NCBI RefSeq assembly: GCF_003402475.1
Contig: NZ_BFAB01000004.1
Span: forward strand, 1-64,000
Length of the DNA stretch: 64,000 bases
Reading direction: 5' to 3'
DNA from: Mycobacterium sp. MFM001
GTDB taxonomy: Bacteria; Actinomycetota; Actinomycetes; Mycobacteriales; Mycobacteriaceae
Shown in pieces: positions 35,889 through 45,660 of the stretch. A model generated the notes under the pieces. That model worked only from the letters and a program-made list of their open reading frames with translations. It did no database searches and was not told the DNA's origin. Positions within the stretch are counted from its first letter, which is position 1. Every line of letters starts with the position of its first letter. The position numbers and the translations under genes were made by a program.

Positions 35889-37973
35889 GTGCGCGGTCGA
35901 TTCGAGCGGGCGCTGAACTGGCTGATCGGCTCCGACCCCGGCGGGCTGCGGCTGCGGACGGCCACGCGGACGACGGCCGCGCTGGCGTGCGCGCTGGGCA
36001 TCCTGTTTCTGCTGACCAAGGCCACCGGCCAGCCGGTGACCGTCGCGCTGCTCGGCGTGCTGATCACGATGGTCGCGGCGCGATCGGTCAACGAGCCCGA
36101 TCCCCGCCAGCAGAAGCTCACGATGGCGCTGCTGCCGCTGCCCGCGGCGCTGGCTATCTCTGCCGGCACGCTGCTGGCGCCGCACAAGCTGGTCAGCGAC
36201 GTCGTGTTCGTCGCGGTGGTGTTCGTCGCGGTTTATATCCGCCGGTTCGGGCCGCGCGGGCGGGCGCTGGGCATGGTCATGTTCATGGCCTACTTCTTCA
36301 CGTTGTTTCTGCGGGCCACGACCGCGGAGCTGCCCTGGCTCTTCGGCGCCGTGCTGGTGGGCACGCTGTGCAGCTTTGTGTTCGCCACCTATGTGCTGCC
36401 GGACAAGCCCGAACGCGTGCTGTCGGCGAGCCTGCGCTCACTGCGGGCGCGGATGGCGATCGTCGTCGACACCACCGCTGAGGCGCTCCGGGCCGGCCGT
36501 CTCGACGAGCGACGGCGCCGCCGGCTGCGGGCGCGGATCGCCCGGCTCAACGAGACCGCGCTGATGGTCCAGAGCCAGCTCGAAGACAAGGTCAACCCGG
36601 CGACGCTGCCCGGCATCACCGGCGAGCAATTGGCGCTGTGGCTGTTCGACGCCGAACTCACCGTCGAGCGGGTCGCCACCGCCGGGGCGCGAGCCGCCAT
36701 GGCGGACATTCCGGCCGCCGACCGCGCCGAATTGGCCGCGGCGCTCACCCAGCTAGGCAGCGCCCTAAGGCAGCCGGACCGCGGCGGGCTCGAGCAGGCC
36801 GCGGCCACGGCTCAACGGCTACTCGATCAGCGGCCAACGGAGCCGACAAGGCGCCTCGCGATGGCGATAATCGCCACGGCCACAGCCACTTCCGAGGTCC
36901 GCGCACGAGTCGAGCAGCCCGAAAGCACGCCACCGGCGCCGCCGCCAGCCGACACCGAACCCGAATCCGGTCTGCGGCCGACCACCCGGCAAGCCATCCA
37001 GGTGGCCGTCGCCGCGTCGCTGGCGATCGTCGTCGGCGAACTGGTGTCCCCGGCGCGCTGGTACTGGGCGGTGATCGCCGCGTTCGTGATCTTCGCCGGC
37101 ACCAACTCCTGGGGCGAAACCCTCACCAAGGGCTGGCAGCGGCTGCTCGGGACCGCGCTCGGTGTGCCGAGCGGTGTGCTGATCGCCACGCTGGTCTCCG
37201 GCGACCGCGTCGCGTCGCTGGTGCTGATCTTCGTGTGCCTGTTCTGCGCCTTCTATGTCATGAAAGTCGCCTACAGCATGATGATCTTCTGGATCACCAC
37301 GATGCTGGCGTTGCTGTACGGCCTGCTCGGCCAATTCACCGTCCACCTGCTGTTGCTGCGCATCGAGGAGACCGCGATCGGCGCGGTGATCGGCGCTGCG
37401 GTCGCGATCCTGGTGCTGCCGACCGACACCCGCAAAGCCATCCGCGACGACGCCCACACCTTCTTGACGACGCTGTCGAACCTGATCGACGCGTCGGCGA
37501 CGTCGATGTTCGCTGACACTGGCCGCCCCACCGAGTTGGCGCGTCAACTCGACCGCGACCTGCAGCAGTACCGAGTCACGGCCAAGCCGCTGATGGCCGG
37601 GGTCGCCGGGCTGTCCGGGCGGCGCAGCATCCGGCGCGGGCTACGGATGCTCGCCGCCTGCGACCACTACGGGCGGACCCTGGCCCGCAACAGCGGTCGC
37701 TACGACGCCCCGCCTGAGCTGGCCGACGCCGTCGCCGCCGCGGCCGCGCAGGTTCGCCGCAACATCGACGCGCTGGACGCCGCCCGCGACGGCACCGGCG
37801 TGAGCGTCGCCCCCGCCACCGACCACCTCGACGCCGCCGAAACAAGGGCCGGCCAGAACCCCAGGCTGCTGGCCGCCCTGCACGCGCTGCGTCAGATCGA
37901 CCGCGCCGTCGTCACCGCCGCCGTCGAACTCGGCGCCGACGACGCCGCTACCAGACCCGTATCCAGTCGATGA
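35889..37973 (+). CDS. FUSC-family membrane protein
   Basis: A 694-residue protein with two blocks of about five to six transmembrane helices (residues 25-165 and 365-520), each followed by a soluble helical domain. This is the layout of fusaric-acid-resistance (FUSC/YccS-like) efflux proteins. The GTG at 35889 follows GGAGG. The last 26 bases overlap the convergent GH16 gene. The substrate is unknown. Confidence 0.75.
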   Translation: MRGRFERALNWLIGSDPGGLRLRTATRTTAALACALGILFLLTKATGQPVTVALLGVLITMVAARSVNEPDPRQQKLTMALLPLPAALAISAGTLLAPHKLVSDVVFVAVVFVAVYIRRFGPRGRALGMVMFMAYFFTLFLRATTAELPWLFGAVLVGTLCSFVFATYVLPDKPERVLSASLRSLRARMAIVVDTTAEALRAGRLDERRRRRLRARIARLNETALMVQSQLEDKVNPATLPGITGEQLALWLFDAELTVERVATAGARAAMADIPAADRAELAAALTQLGSALRQPDRGGLEQAAATAQRLLDQRPTEPTRRLAMAIIATATATSEVRARVEQPESTPPAPPPADTEPESGLRPTTRQAIQVAVAASLAIVVGELVSPARWYWAVIAAFVIFAGTNSWGETLTKGWQRLLGTALGVPSGVLIATLVSGDRVASLVLIFVCLFCAFYVMKVAYSMMIFWITTMLALLYGLLGQFTVHLLLLRIEETAIGAVIGAAVAILVLPTDTRKAIRDDAHTFLTTLSNLIDASATSMFADTGRPTELARQLDRDLQQYRVTAKPLMAGVAGLSGRRSIRRGLRMLAACDHYGRTLARNSGRYDAPPELADAVAAAAAQVRRNIDALDAARDGTGVSVAPATDHLDAAETRAGQNPRLLAALHALRQIDRAVVTAAVELGADDAATRPVSSR

Positions 37974-38739
37974 GCATCTCGGCCGGATAGGTTCCCGGGC
38001 CGGGATCGCCGCCGCCCGACCCGGCAACGGCCAGGTTGAGCACCGGAAACACCTGGTAGCCAGGGTCGTTGAAAGGCCAGTCCGCGATCGAGCGCGCCGG
38101 AACCGTGAAGTACGGCGCTGCGCCGTCCGTGTAGTCCTGCCAGAACCGCATGCCGGCGTCGTCCCATTGGCATCGCCAGGTGTGCCAGGCGCTGTCCAGG
38201 GCGATGTTGTGCGTCGCCCATTCGGCGCCGTTGGCCTTGGTGTGCACGGTGGTGGCCGACGGCCAGTTGCCGTTGCCGTACCACTCCATGACGTCGATTT
38301 CGCCGTTGTTGTCGTTGCCGAGCCAAAACGCGGGCCAGCATCCGGCCGTGAGGCAGTTGAGTTTGATCCGGGCTTCCCAGGTGTGGCCGATGCCGCCGCG
38401 CCACGAGCTTTGCACTTTGCCGCTGTAATAGGTGTTGCCCTCTTTCGCCGCGCGCAGCACCAAATTCGAATTGCCGTCGAGGAAGACGTTCTTGCGGTCG
38501 TCGCGGTATTGGCCGACGTTTTCCGGCCGTTCCCAGTACGTCGGGTCCTTCATGGTCTCGCGGGCCCGCGCCACCATCCACTTCGACCGGTCGGGCGCCG
38601 AGCCAGCGGGGCCGTCGAACTCGTCGTGGAACAGGTAGTTCCCGGATGCCGCGGGTGGCGCGGCGTTAGCTGTGGAAACGGGCATCGCGGCGGTCAGCAC
38701 GCCGAATCCCGTCATCAACATCATGCTGCGTCGGTCCAT
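37948..38739 (-). CDS. Secreted GH16 family glycoside hydrolase
   Basis: A 263-residue protein with a signal peptide (hydrophobic 8-25, A-N-A cleavage). The GH16 catalytic core E-I-D-V-M-E is near 147-152, with the nucleophile and acid/base glutamates visible. Length and the W-x-x-x-x-I-K-L strands before it fit beta-glucanase/laminarinase-type enzymes. It resembles the M. tuberculosis Rv0315-type family (from memory). The substrate is probably a beta-glucan. Confidence 0.87.
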   Translation of the reverse strand: MDRRSMMLMTGFGVLTAAMPVSTANAAPPAASGNYLFHDEFDGPAGSAPDRSKWMVARARETMKDPTYWERPENVGQYRDDRKNVFLDGNSNLVLRAAKEGNTYYSGKVQSSWRGGIGHTWEARIKLNCLTAGCWPAFWLGNDNNGEIDVMEWYGNGNWPSATTVHTKANGAEWATHNIALDSAWHTWRCQWDDAGMRFWQDYTDGAAPYFTVPARSIADWPFNDPGYQVFPVLNLAVAGSGGGDPGPGTYPAEMLIDWIRVW

Positions 38740-38881
38740 CTCATGCAGAGTACCGATGCGAGTACCGACCGCGTCCGACGCGAGTAATCACCTACTCTAC
38801 TTGTGTCGATTTGCTGAACATCCCTGGTCACACGCGTATCGTTAGCCTCTCCGGGGGAGCCTTCGGGGGCCGGAGGCATAC

Positions 38882-41800
38882 GTGAGCCCTGACCAACCCA
38901 ATACGACGATCAACGAGTTGCTGGACCGCGCGGTGCGGGCCATCAATGCGGGCGACCGCGCGACCGCGACCACCCTTGCCGGACAGGTCCTTTCGGTCGA
39001 CCGCGGCAATCCGGAGGCCGAGGACCTACTCGCCGCTCCTGCCCAGTACGGCGAAATCCGCCGCCTCACAATCATGTTCGCCGATTTGGTGGATTCGACG
39101 GTGCTGTCCACCCGGTTGGAACCGGAGACCTACCGCACGCTGGTGGGCCGCTACCGCGACGAGGTGTCGCGGCTCATCGACCGCTACGAGGGCCATATCT
39201 GCTCGATCAAGGGCGACGGGCTGCTGGCCGTATTCGGCCACCCCAAGGCACACGAGGACGACCTGCGCCGCGCGATCGCGGCCGGGTTGGACATCACCCG
39301 GGCGGTGGCGCGGCTCAGCGAGCAGGCCAGCCGCAGGTTCGGCGCGCCGATCAACGTGCGGGTCGGCATCCACCGCGGGCTGGTCTACCTCGACACCGAC
39401 CAGGACGACGTCTACGGATTCGCCGCCAACCTGACGGCGCGCATCTCCGGGCTGGCCGAACCGGGCACCGTCGCGGTGTCCGACGCCGTCGCGCCGTTGG
39501 TGCGCGACGCGTTCGAGCTCAGCGCCCGGCCCCCGGCTGCGGTGAAGGGCGTCGACGGGCTGATCCCGCATCACCGAGTGGTCACCGAGCGGCCGACCGC
39601 CCCGCCGCTGCGCCCGCTGCCGCTGATCGGGCGGGACCGGGAACGCGACTGGCTGCACCAGAGTTGGCAGCGGGCATGCGACGGCACGCTGACCATTCCC
39701 GGTGTCGCCCTTCGCGGCGAGCCTGGAATCGGCAAGACCCGGCTGGCCGGCGAGGCCACCGCATTGGCCCGGGGCGCGGGCGCACCGGTCGTCGAACTGA
39801 TCGGGTCGCCGCTGCACACCGACACCGGCCTGCACCCGGTGCGCATGCTGTTGGAGCGGCGCTGCGGCATCACCCGGCTTACCGGCGGCCCGGAGCGGCT
39901 TCGGCTGTTGGAGGACGAAATAGTTGCCCGCGCAATGGATCCCGAGAGCATGGTGCCGCTGCTGGCGCCGGTGCTGGGCGTCGGCCCAAAGCACGGCTAC
40001 CAGCCGGCCGCCGTCGAGGGCCACGCGCTGTATCAGTCGATCGGTGCGGCCGTGCGGCAGTACGTCTTGGCCTGCATCGGCGATCGGGCGGGCTTGGTGG
40101 TCGCCGAGGATCTGCACTGGTTCGACCCGTCCACCCTGGAACTGCTCACCGCGTTGCTGGGCGCCGCCGACGGCCGCCTGCTGGTGGTGCTGACCGGACG
40201 CGAGGACGGCTGGATGCAATCCGATTGGCCGGTAACGCTTTTCGACCTCGCGCCGTTGACCGACGAGCAGTCCGACGCATTGATCGACGCGCTGGACCCG
40301 GCGCTGAGCGACACGCAGCGGGCCGCGGTGCGCCGCCGGTGCGACGGTGTGCCGTTCTACCTCGAACACGTCGTCGGCGAACTCGACGCCAAATTCGGGG
40401 TGCCCGAAGCGTTATACGAGCCGCTGTTCGCCAGGCTGCATCGTCCACACGCCGATGCGGTGCCCGTCGCGGAGGCGGCGGCCGTCATCGGGCGCTCCGG
40501 CGACATCGCCTTGCTTCGCGCCGTGGTCGGCCGCGACGCCAAGGACGTCGACGACATTGCCGCCGAACTCGTACGCGCGCGGGTGCTCGAACTCAGCGGA
40601 AACGACGGCTGGCGATTTCGCCACGAGCTGCTGCGCGAGGTGGCCGCCGAACTGGCACCGCCGTCGCTGCGCCGCGACCTACATGCCCGCACCGCCCGCG
40701 CGCTGGTCGACGCGGCGACCACCGTCGAACCGGATTGGCGTGTGGTTGCAGACCATTTCGAGCAGGCCCACCTGTACGACGACGCCGTCGCCGCCTACCA
40801 GAAAGCGTCGGTCGATGCCCGTCGACGCGGCGCCATCGCCGAGGCCCGCGCGTGTCTGACCGACGCTGTCAACCAGCTCGCCCATTGCGCCGAAGGGCCG
40901 GAGCGCGACCGCAAAGAGATCGCAATAAGGCTCGAGCGCGGTTTTTTGGCCGGCGCCGTGCAGGGCAGCATGAGCGGCGAGGGTCCCGCCGAGGTCGAAC
41001 GCTGCCTGCAATTGGCCAGCAGCGGCATGTACCAGGATGAACTATTCCTGACCTTGACCGCGATGATCGCCTACTACTACAACAGAGCCGAGCTGCGGCG
41101 GCTGCGGGAACTGATCGACTCGCTGTCCAGCAGGATTCCGCCGGACCGGCTGTGGAGTTATCCGGCGATCGAATCCTCACTGGGCGGGGTCATTTGGCTC
41201 GAGGGCGACTTCCCGGCCGCTCGCGAACATCTGCTGCGCGCACTGGCCGACCGCTCCGCCGCCGACCCGGGCGAATTGGGCGCGGCGTGGTGGATTGCCG
41301 ACGACCCCATTGCCGCGGCGCACATCTACTTGGCACGAACGCATATGGTGTGCGGCGACCTGGACCGCGCCTACGCGGAGCTGGCCGAAGCGGCGCGGCG
41401 CTGCGACGCCCTGGCATTCCCGCAAAACGTCTACAACAGAGCACATCTCGACTTCGCGACGATTTGGCTGTGCTCGGAAGCGGGCCAGTTCGAACAGGCG
41501 GCCGCCGTGATCGCCGACCTTCGCCGGCTGAGCGAGCAGTCGGGACTGGACATGTGGCAAGGAGTTGCCGCCACCCAACATGCCACCGTCAAGGGGCTCG
41601 CCGCGTTGAGCGCCGGCGCCGACCCGGACACTCTGATGACCCGGGCGGGCAAAATCGCGGGGTGGGTGGATGCCTCGCGGCATCTGCACCTCAACGTCTA
41701 CCTCACTTTCCACGACTCGGTGATCGGCCGGCTCTTGATTGCCGCGGCCCAGCCGGAATTGGCACGCAAACGGTTGGACTGGGCGTTGCAGCATGCCCAC

Positions 41801-42067
41801 GAGACGGGGATGCACTTCCACGACGCCGAGCTGATGCGCGTGCGAGCCCACACGTTCCCGGACCCCTCGCAGCAACGCGAGGCGCTGAATACCGCGCTCG
41901 CGTTCGCCCGCAAGCAGGGCGCGACCCTGTTCGAATTGCGTTGCGTGCTAGATGGTTTCGAGTTGCACGGCGACGGCGACAGGTCGGCGCTGGCCGACGT
42001 CGTCAGCCGCTTCCCCGGTGATGCGCGCTGGCCCGAATACGCGCGGGCGGAAAAGATCCTCTCGTGA
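38882..42067 (+). CDS. Class III adenylate/guanylate cyclase fused to AAA-type ATPase/TPR-like region
   Basis: A 1061-residue signalling protein. Residues ~60-210 form a class III cyclase domain: metal aspartates in F-A-D-L-V-D-S-T near 63-70 and K-G-D-G-L-L near 107-112, with the transition-state pair in N-L-T-A-R. An ATPase follows with Walker A G-E-P-G-I-G-K-T near 280 and a Walker B-like V-V-A-E-D near 405. The last ~450 residues are helical repeats. No C-terminal LuxR helix-turn-helix is visible. Mycobacterial relatives make cAMP. The stop overlaps the next gene (GTGA). Confidence 0.83.
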   Translation: MSPDQPNTTINELLDRAVRAINAGDRATATTLAGQVLSVDRGNPEAEDLLAAPAQYGEIRRLTIMFADLVDSTVLSTRLEPETYRTLVGRYRDEVSRLIDRYEGHICSIKGDGLLAVFGHPKAHEDDLRRAIAAGLDITRAVARLSEQASRRFGAPINVRVGIHRGLVYLDTDQDDVYGFAANLTARISGLAEPGTVAVSDAVAPLVRDAFELSARPPAAVKGVDGLIPHHRVVTERPTAPPLRPLPLIGRDRERDWLHQSWQRACDGTLTIPGVALRGEPGIGKTRLAGEATALARGAGAPVVELIGSPLHTDTGLHPVRMLLERRCGITRLTGGPERLRLLEDEIVARAMDPESMVPLLAPVLGVGPKHGYQPAAVEGHALYQSIGAAVRQYVLACIGDRAGLVVAEDLHWFDPSTLELLTALLGAADGRLLVVLTGREDGWMQSDWPVTLFDLAPLTDEQSDALIDALDPALSDTQRAAVRRRCDGVPFYLEHVVGELDAKFGVPEALYEPLFARLHRPHADAVPVAEAAAVIGRSGDIALLRAVVGRDAKDVDDIAAELVRARVLELSGNDGWRFRHELLREVAAELAPPSLRRDLHARTARALVDAATTVEPDWRVVADHFEQAHLYDDAVAAYQKASVDARRRGAIAEARACLTDAVNQLAHCAEGPERDRKEIAIRLERGFLAGAVQGSMSGEGPAEVERCLQLASSGMYQDELFLTLTAMIAYYYNRAELRRLRELIDSLSSRIPPDRLWSYPAIESSLGGVIWLEGDFPAAREHLLRALADRSAADPGELGAAWWIADDPIAAAHIYLARTHMVCGDLDRAYAELAEAARRCDALAFPQNVYNRAHLDFATIWLCSEAGQFEQAAAVIADLRRLSEQSGLDMWQGVAATQHATVKGLAALSAGADPDTLMTRAGKIAGWVDASRHLHLNVYLTFHDSVIGRLLIAAAQPELARKRLDWALQHAHETGMHFHDAELMRVRAHTFPDPSQQREALNTALAFARKQGATLFELRCVLDGFELHGDGDRSALADVVSRFPGDARWPEYARAEKILS

Positions 42068-43767
42068 CATCGGTGGCGGTGCTGGGCGGCGGAGTCGGCG
42101 GGCTGACCGCCGCACACGAACTCGCCGAACGCGGATTCGACGTCACCGTCTACGAGCTGCGCGACGCGTTCGGCGGCAAGGCGCGCTCGATGCCGGTGCC
42201 GGGTTCGGGAACGGGTCACCGCGAGGACCTGCCGGCCGAGCACGGATTCCGGTTCTTCCCCGGCTTCTACCGGCACATCCCCGACACGATGGCGCGCATC
42301 CCCGGCGTGAACGGTACGGTCGCAACGCATCTCACTCCGTCGACGCGAATGTTGCTGGCGCAGGACGGCCCTCACAACGAGATCGTCGGGATTGCCGAGC
42401 GGCCGTCGTCGCTGGAGGACGTCGAGGTGATGATCCGGTTCATGTGGCAAACCGGTGTCGGCCTCGGCATTCCGCCGGGCGAACTGGCCTGGTTCTTCGA
42501 TCGGCTGCTGACGCTGATGTGTTCCTGCGACGAACGCCGCTTCGAGGAGTGGGAGCAGGTCAGCTGGTGGCAATTCATGGGTGCCGAACAGCGCTCCCCC
42601 GCGTTTCAGAAGTTCCTGGCCGACGGGATGACCCGAACCCTGGTCGCCGCACGCGCGCGCGAAATGTCGGCTCGCACAGGCGGATTGATCCTATGCCAGC
42701 TGATGTTCGACCTGGTGCGTGGCGACGGGCGGATGGACCGGGTGCTGGACGGACCGACCAGCGAGGTGTGGATCGACCCGTGGATCAGCTACCTGCGGGG
42801 CATGGGCGTCACGCTGCGTGGCGGCTGCGAGGTCGACGAAATCGACTGCAAGGGACACCACATCACCGGTGTGACCATCTCCGGTCCCGGCGGTTTGGAG
42901 CGGGTGCATGCCGACTATTACGTGTCGGCGCTGCCGGTCGAGCGGCTGCGCATGCTGGTGTCACCCGCGCTGCGCGCCGCGGAGCCGCGGCTAGCTGCGC
43001 TGCCGGCACTGGTGGTGCGCTGGATGAACGGCGCCATGTTCTACCTGTACCGCGATGTGCCGCTGGTCCACGGGCATGCGATTTTCATCGACTCGCAGTG
43101 GGCGCTGACCGCGATCTCGCAAGCCCAGTTCTGGCCCGGCGTCGACCTGGAGAAGCGCGGCGACGGGCTGGTCAACGGAATCCTGTCGGTCGACATCTCG
43201 GAGTGGAAACGCAAGGGCGGGCACGTCAAGAAGATCGCGATGAATTGCACCCCGGCCGAGATCCGCGAGGAAGTGTGGGGCGAGCTCGTCGACGCCATCG
43301 ACGACGGCTCTCTGGACCCGGCCAACGTGCACAGCTGGTTCCTGGATCCCGCGATCCAGCAGCCGAACCCGACCGGGGCCACCAATTTGGAGCCGCTGCT
43401 GGTCAACACCGCCGGCTCGTGGGCGGACCGGCCCGACGCGGTCACCGCGATACCCAACTTCTTCCTGGCCGCCGACTTCGTCCGCACCTACACCGATTTG
43501 GCGACGATGGAGGCCGCGAACGAAGCGGCGCGCCGCGCGGTCAACGGCATCCTGGACGCGGCGGGTTCGCCGGCGTCGCGCTGTGCGATCTGGAAGCTGC
43601 GCGAACCGGCTGTGCTGGCGCCATTTCGCAAGCTGGACCAGCTGCGTTGGCGGCTCGGCCGGCAGGTCGTCAAGCCGCCGATCCGGGTCAAGCCCGACGG
43701 CAAACCGCGGCACAGCGGCCCGCTTGCCCGCGTGCTGCTGGCTGTCATGCGCCGCGGGCGGCGATAG
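42064..43767 (+). CDS. FAD-dependent oxidoreductase (phytoene desaturase/squalene-oxidoreductase-like)
   Basis: A 567-residue protein. The N-terminal Rossmann signature G-G-G-V-G-G-L-T-A-A-H-E-L is followed by V-Y-E, and a late flavin motif F-F-L-A-A-D-F-V-R-T near 470-480. This is the amine oxidase/phytoene dehydrogenase-like superfamily, similar to the HpnE-type group. The substrate is unknown. It is translationally coupled to the cyclase gene by GTGA, an unusual pairing. Confidence 0.77.
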   Translation: MTSVAVLGGGVGGLTAAHELAERGFDVTVYELRDAFGGKARSMPVPGSGTGHREDLPAEHGFRFFPGFYRHIPDTMARIPGVNGTVATHLTPSTRMLLAQDGPHNEIVGIAERPSSLEDVEVMIRFMWQTGVGLGIPPGELAWFFDRLLTLMCSCDERRFEEWEQVSWWQFMGAEQRSPAFQKFLADGMTRTLVAARAREMSARTGGLILCQLMFDLVRGDGRMDRVLDGPTSEVWIDPWISYLRGMGVTLRGGCEVDEIDCKGHHITGVTISGPGGLERVHADYYVSALPVERLRMLVSPALRAAEPRLAALPALVVRWMNGAMFYLYRDVPLVHGHAIFIDSQWALTAISQAQFWPGVDLEKRGDGLVNGILSVDISEWKRKGGHVKKIAMNCTPAEIREEVWGELVDAIDDGSLDPANVHSWFLDPAIQQPNPTGATNLEPLLVNTAGSWADRPDAVTAIPNFFLAADFVRTYTDLATMEAANEAARRAVNGILDAAGSPASRCAIWKLREPAVLAPFRKLDQLRWRLGRQVVKPPIRVKPDGKPRHSGPLARVLLAVMRRGRR

Positions 43768-43768
43768 G

Positions 43769-44614
43769 TCAGAGCAGCTTTTTGATCAGCGGCTGCGGCT
43801 TTTCGGTGATGTCCGCGAGCGCGGCCACGTTGGCGCCCACGTCGTGGCTTTCCCGCTTGCTGATCACGTTGACGATGTGGTGAAACGGCTTCCATTTTTC
43901 GGGCGGGTCCAGGTACCAGGCGCCCAGCGCCGACGTCCACGCCGCCTGGTTGACCGTCTTCTGCTTCGCCTGGTGTGGATACTTGGCCAGAGCAACGGCG
44001 AACCACCAAGCGCCCGTACGGAATTTGACGATCAGCCGTCGGACCCAAAAGATCTCGTTCGGCACCAACCAGCGGATCTTGCGGAACTCCGGCGACAGCT
44101 TCTCGACGATGTCGAGCAAGCCGGGGACCTGGCTGCCGAGCAAAGCGTTGACGCGGAAGAAATCCGGCTCCAGATCTTGCAGGTTATGGGGCGCGACGGT
44201 CGCGGCGCTGACGCCCAAATCGAAGCAGATGTGGGCGTTCAGGCCGGTCATCATCTGCTGAATCATGGTTGCGTCGCTGTCCGCCTGCCCGACGAACGAG
44301 ACCTCCCACGGCGCCGTCAGCTTGTGATAGGTGCGCGGATGGAAATAGGCGTTCAGAGCGTCGAAGTAGCGCTTGGCGAAAATCAGGTCGAACCGCTCCA
44401 TCCGTTTCGGATCCTTGAACGCTCCGGTGTCGAGGCCGTGACGAACGGCGAAGGTCGCCCGTTTGTACAGCACGGCGAAGTAGCCGATGGTGCTATCGGC
44501 CTTGATCGACCAGTCGATGATCCGATCGAGATTGCGCGCGACGTCGTCGACGCTTCTGGGTTCCGGCAGGCGCGGCAATGGCCCCGGCGGGGGCGTGGTC
44601 AGGGGAACAGCCAT
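43769..44614 (-). CDS. DUF5995-family protein
   Basis: A helical 281-residue protein (ATG 44614). An upstream GTG at 44632 would add six residues. Features are I-D-W-S-I-K-A-D-S-T-I-G-Y-F near the start, an H-P-R-T-Y-H segment, and N-A-H-I-x-x-D-L near the middle, the pattern of the DUF5995 family of Actinobacteria. Its biochemistry is unknown. It is convergent with the FAD enzyme gene, one base apart. Confidence 0.65.
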   Translation of the reverse strand: MAVPLTTPPPGPLPRLPEPRSVDDVARNLDRIIDWSIKADSTIGYFAVLYKRATFAVRHGLDTGAFKDPKRMERFDLIFAKRYFDALNAYFHPRTYHKLTAPWEVSFVGQADSDATMIQQMMTGLNAHICFDLGVSAATVAPHNLQDLEPDFFRVNALLGSQVPGLLDIVEKLSPEFRKIRWLVPNEIFWVRRLIVKFRTGAWWFAVALAKYPHQAKQKTVNQAAWTSALGAWYLDPPEKWKPFHHIVNVISKRESHDVGANVAALADITEKPQPLIKKLL

Positions 44615-44687
44615 GTGAGGGATTGTCACCACGCGCGCGAGAGCGGGCTAGGGTAGTCGGCTACCCGAACTGTGGCGAGCAAAGTGA

Positions 44688-44750
44688 CAGGTCCAGGATT
44701 CGAACCTGGGTAGGCATACGCCGACGGATTTACAGTCCGGTCCCATTGGC
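44688..44750 (-). repeat. Duplicated 3' fragment of tRNA-Tyr (att-like repeat, distal copy)
   Basis: The 63-bp sequence matches 46494-46556 with one mismatch (G/C at the variable position near 44740). It contains the T-arm, variable arm and anticodon arm of tRNA-Tyr but lacks the acceptor 5' strand and most of the D-arm, so it is not a functional tRNA. It is best read as the displaced attachment site left by integration into the tRNA. Confidence 0.85.
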
Positions 44751-44835
44751 GTTTGTTTCTTCAGGTTGCGATGGCACCCTGAAGACGCTCAGGTCAGCGC
44801 ATCCAGTTTTGACCAACTTCCAGGAACGATCGGAA

Positions 44836-45273
44836 TCAACCGCGGACTGGCTGCGCACTGGGCGCCCAGCTTCCTACGAGACCCCGGCTACCCTCCAGCC
44901 GCGGTCCGAGCACATTCCGAACTACGGGAGTCCCCGTCTGCTGACCGATGACCACGTTTATGAGGCTGTGTGAGGTTTTGTTGACCGCCACCACGTAATG
45001 CGCTTTGCGTACTGACTCCGATTGCGCAGGTTCTAGCGCACGATCACGCACATAACGGCTGACGGTCAGACCGCGAGCGGCGGCCTCTGCCTGGACAGTC
45101 TCTAACTCCTCTGAGGAAAGTCGGATGCTAATCATGGCGGCGCGCTGGCGCTTCTCTGACCGTCGCGCCGGAACTGGTAGCGGCTCATCTGCCCACTGAT
45201 TCGGGTCGTCCATTGCCGCTTCGACTTGATCGCGGAGTGTTTCGCGCGCGGAACGCCCATCGCTGTCGCTCAC
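44836..45273 (-). CDS. BrnA-like ribbon-helix-helix antitoxin
   Basis: A 145-residue protein. The ribbon-helix-helix segment I-S-I-R-L-S-S-E-E-L-E-T-V and G-L-T-V-S-R-Y-V-R near 45-75 marks an antitoxin. The GTG at 45273 is preferred because AGAGGAG precedes it directly. The toxin gene's stop is 15 bases upstream. The last ~40 residues are Gly/Ser/Pro-rich and may be read-through after decay at the island edge. Confidence 0.6.
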   Translation of the reverse strand: MSDSDGRSARETLRDQVEAAMDDPNQWADEPLPVPARRSEKRQRAAMISIRLSSEELETVQAEAAARGLTVSRYVRDRALEPAQSESVRKAHYVVAVNKTSHSLINVVIGQQTGTPVVRNVLGPRLEGSRGLVGSWAPSAQPVRG

Positions 45274-45287
45274 CTTTAACTCCTCTG

Positions 45288-45578
45288 TCAGAACTTCCAC
45301 TTGTTGATCTCCCAGTCTTCGCTATTGCGGGCCGAGATTGGTATGACCGCCAACCTAATCTCGTCATAAAGTACCGCGGCAGTGATAGGCCGGTTCGCTT
45401 TCGTTCGGCCGACCATCAGAAACGGGGCGTTGCGTCCCGGCTTCTTGTTGGGGACGAAACGACGCTCGTCGAAAAACACCTGCTCAAGCTCGACCAGCGA
45501 TACGCCCTTGTTGGTGATGTGCATCTGATTGTCCTCGTCACCGAAGTCGATGAACTCTGCGTCCTCCGGCGACCTCAT
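45288..45578 (-). CDS. BrnT-like ribonuclease toxin
   Basis: A 96-residue protein. Family features are the N-terminal basic helix with K-G-V-S-L-V-E-L-E-Q-V-F, then P-F-L-M-V-G-R-T near 53, and the C-terminal P-I-S-A-R-N-S-E, all as in BrnT toxins (RelE-like fold). Toxin precedes antitoxin, the usual brnTA order. The start codon is taken as ATG 45578 after GAGGGAGA. GTG 45581 is possible. The pair is cargo of the tRNA-Tyr relic. Confidence 0.65.
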   Translation of the reverse strand: MRSPEDAEFIDFGDEDNQMHITNKGVSLVELEQVFFDERRFVPNKKPGRNAPFLMVGRTKANRPITAAVLYDEIRLAVIPISARNSEDWEINKWKF

Positions 45579-45660
45579 CACTCTCCCTCGGTGGCGGTCA
45601 TACCGCCCTTCCTGCTATGGTATGACCATTACCATACCTGCTCGCATAGGATGAAGCCAC

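Noticed and set aside
39026..40369. Minus-strand open frame of 447 codons
   Set aside because: It is the shadow of the cyclase/ATPase gene, with no domain and Gln/Arg-rich composition.
44688..44750. A second tRNA-Tyr gene
   Set aside because: Only the 3' two-thirds is present. The acceptor 5' strand and D-arm are missing, so it cannot fold as a tRNA.
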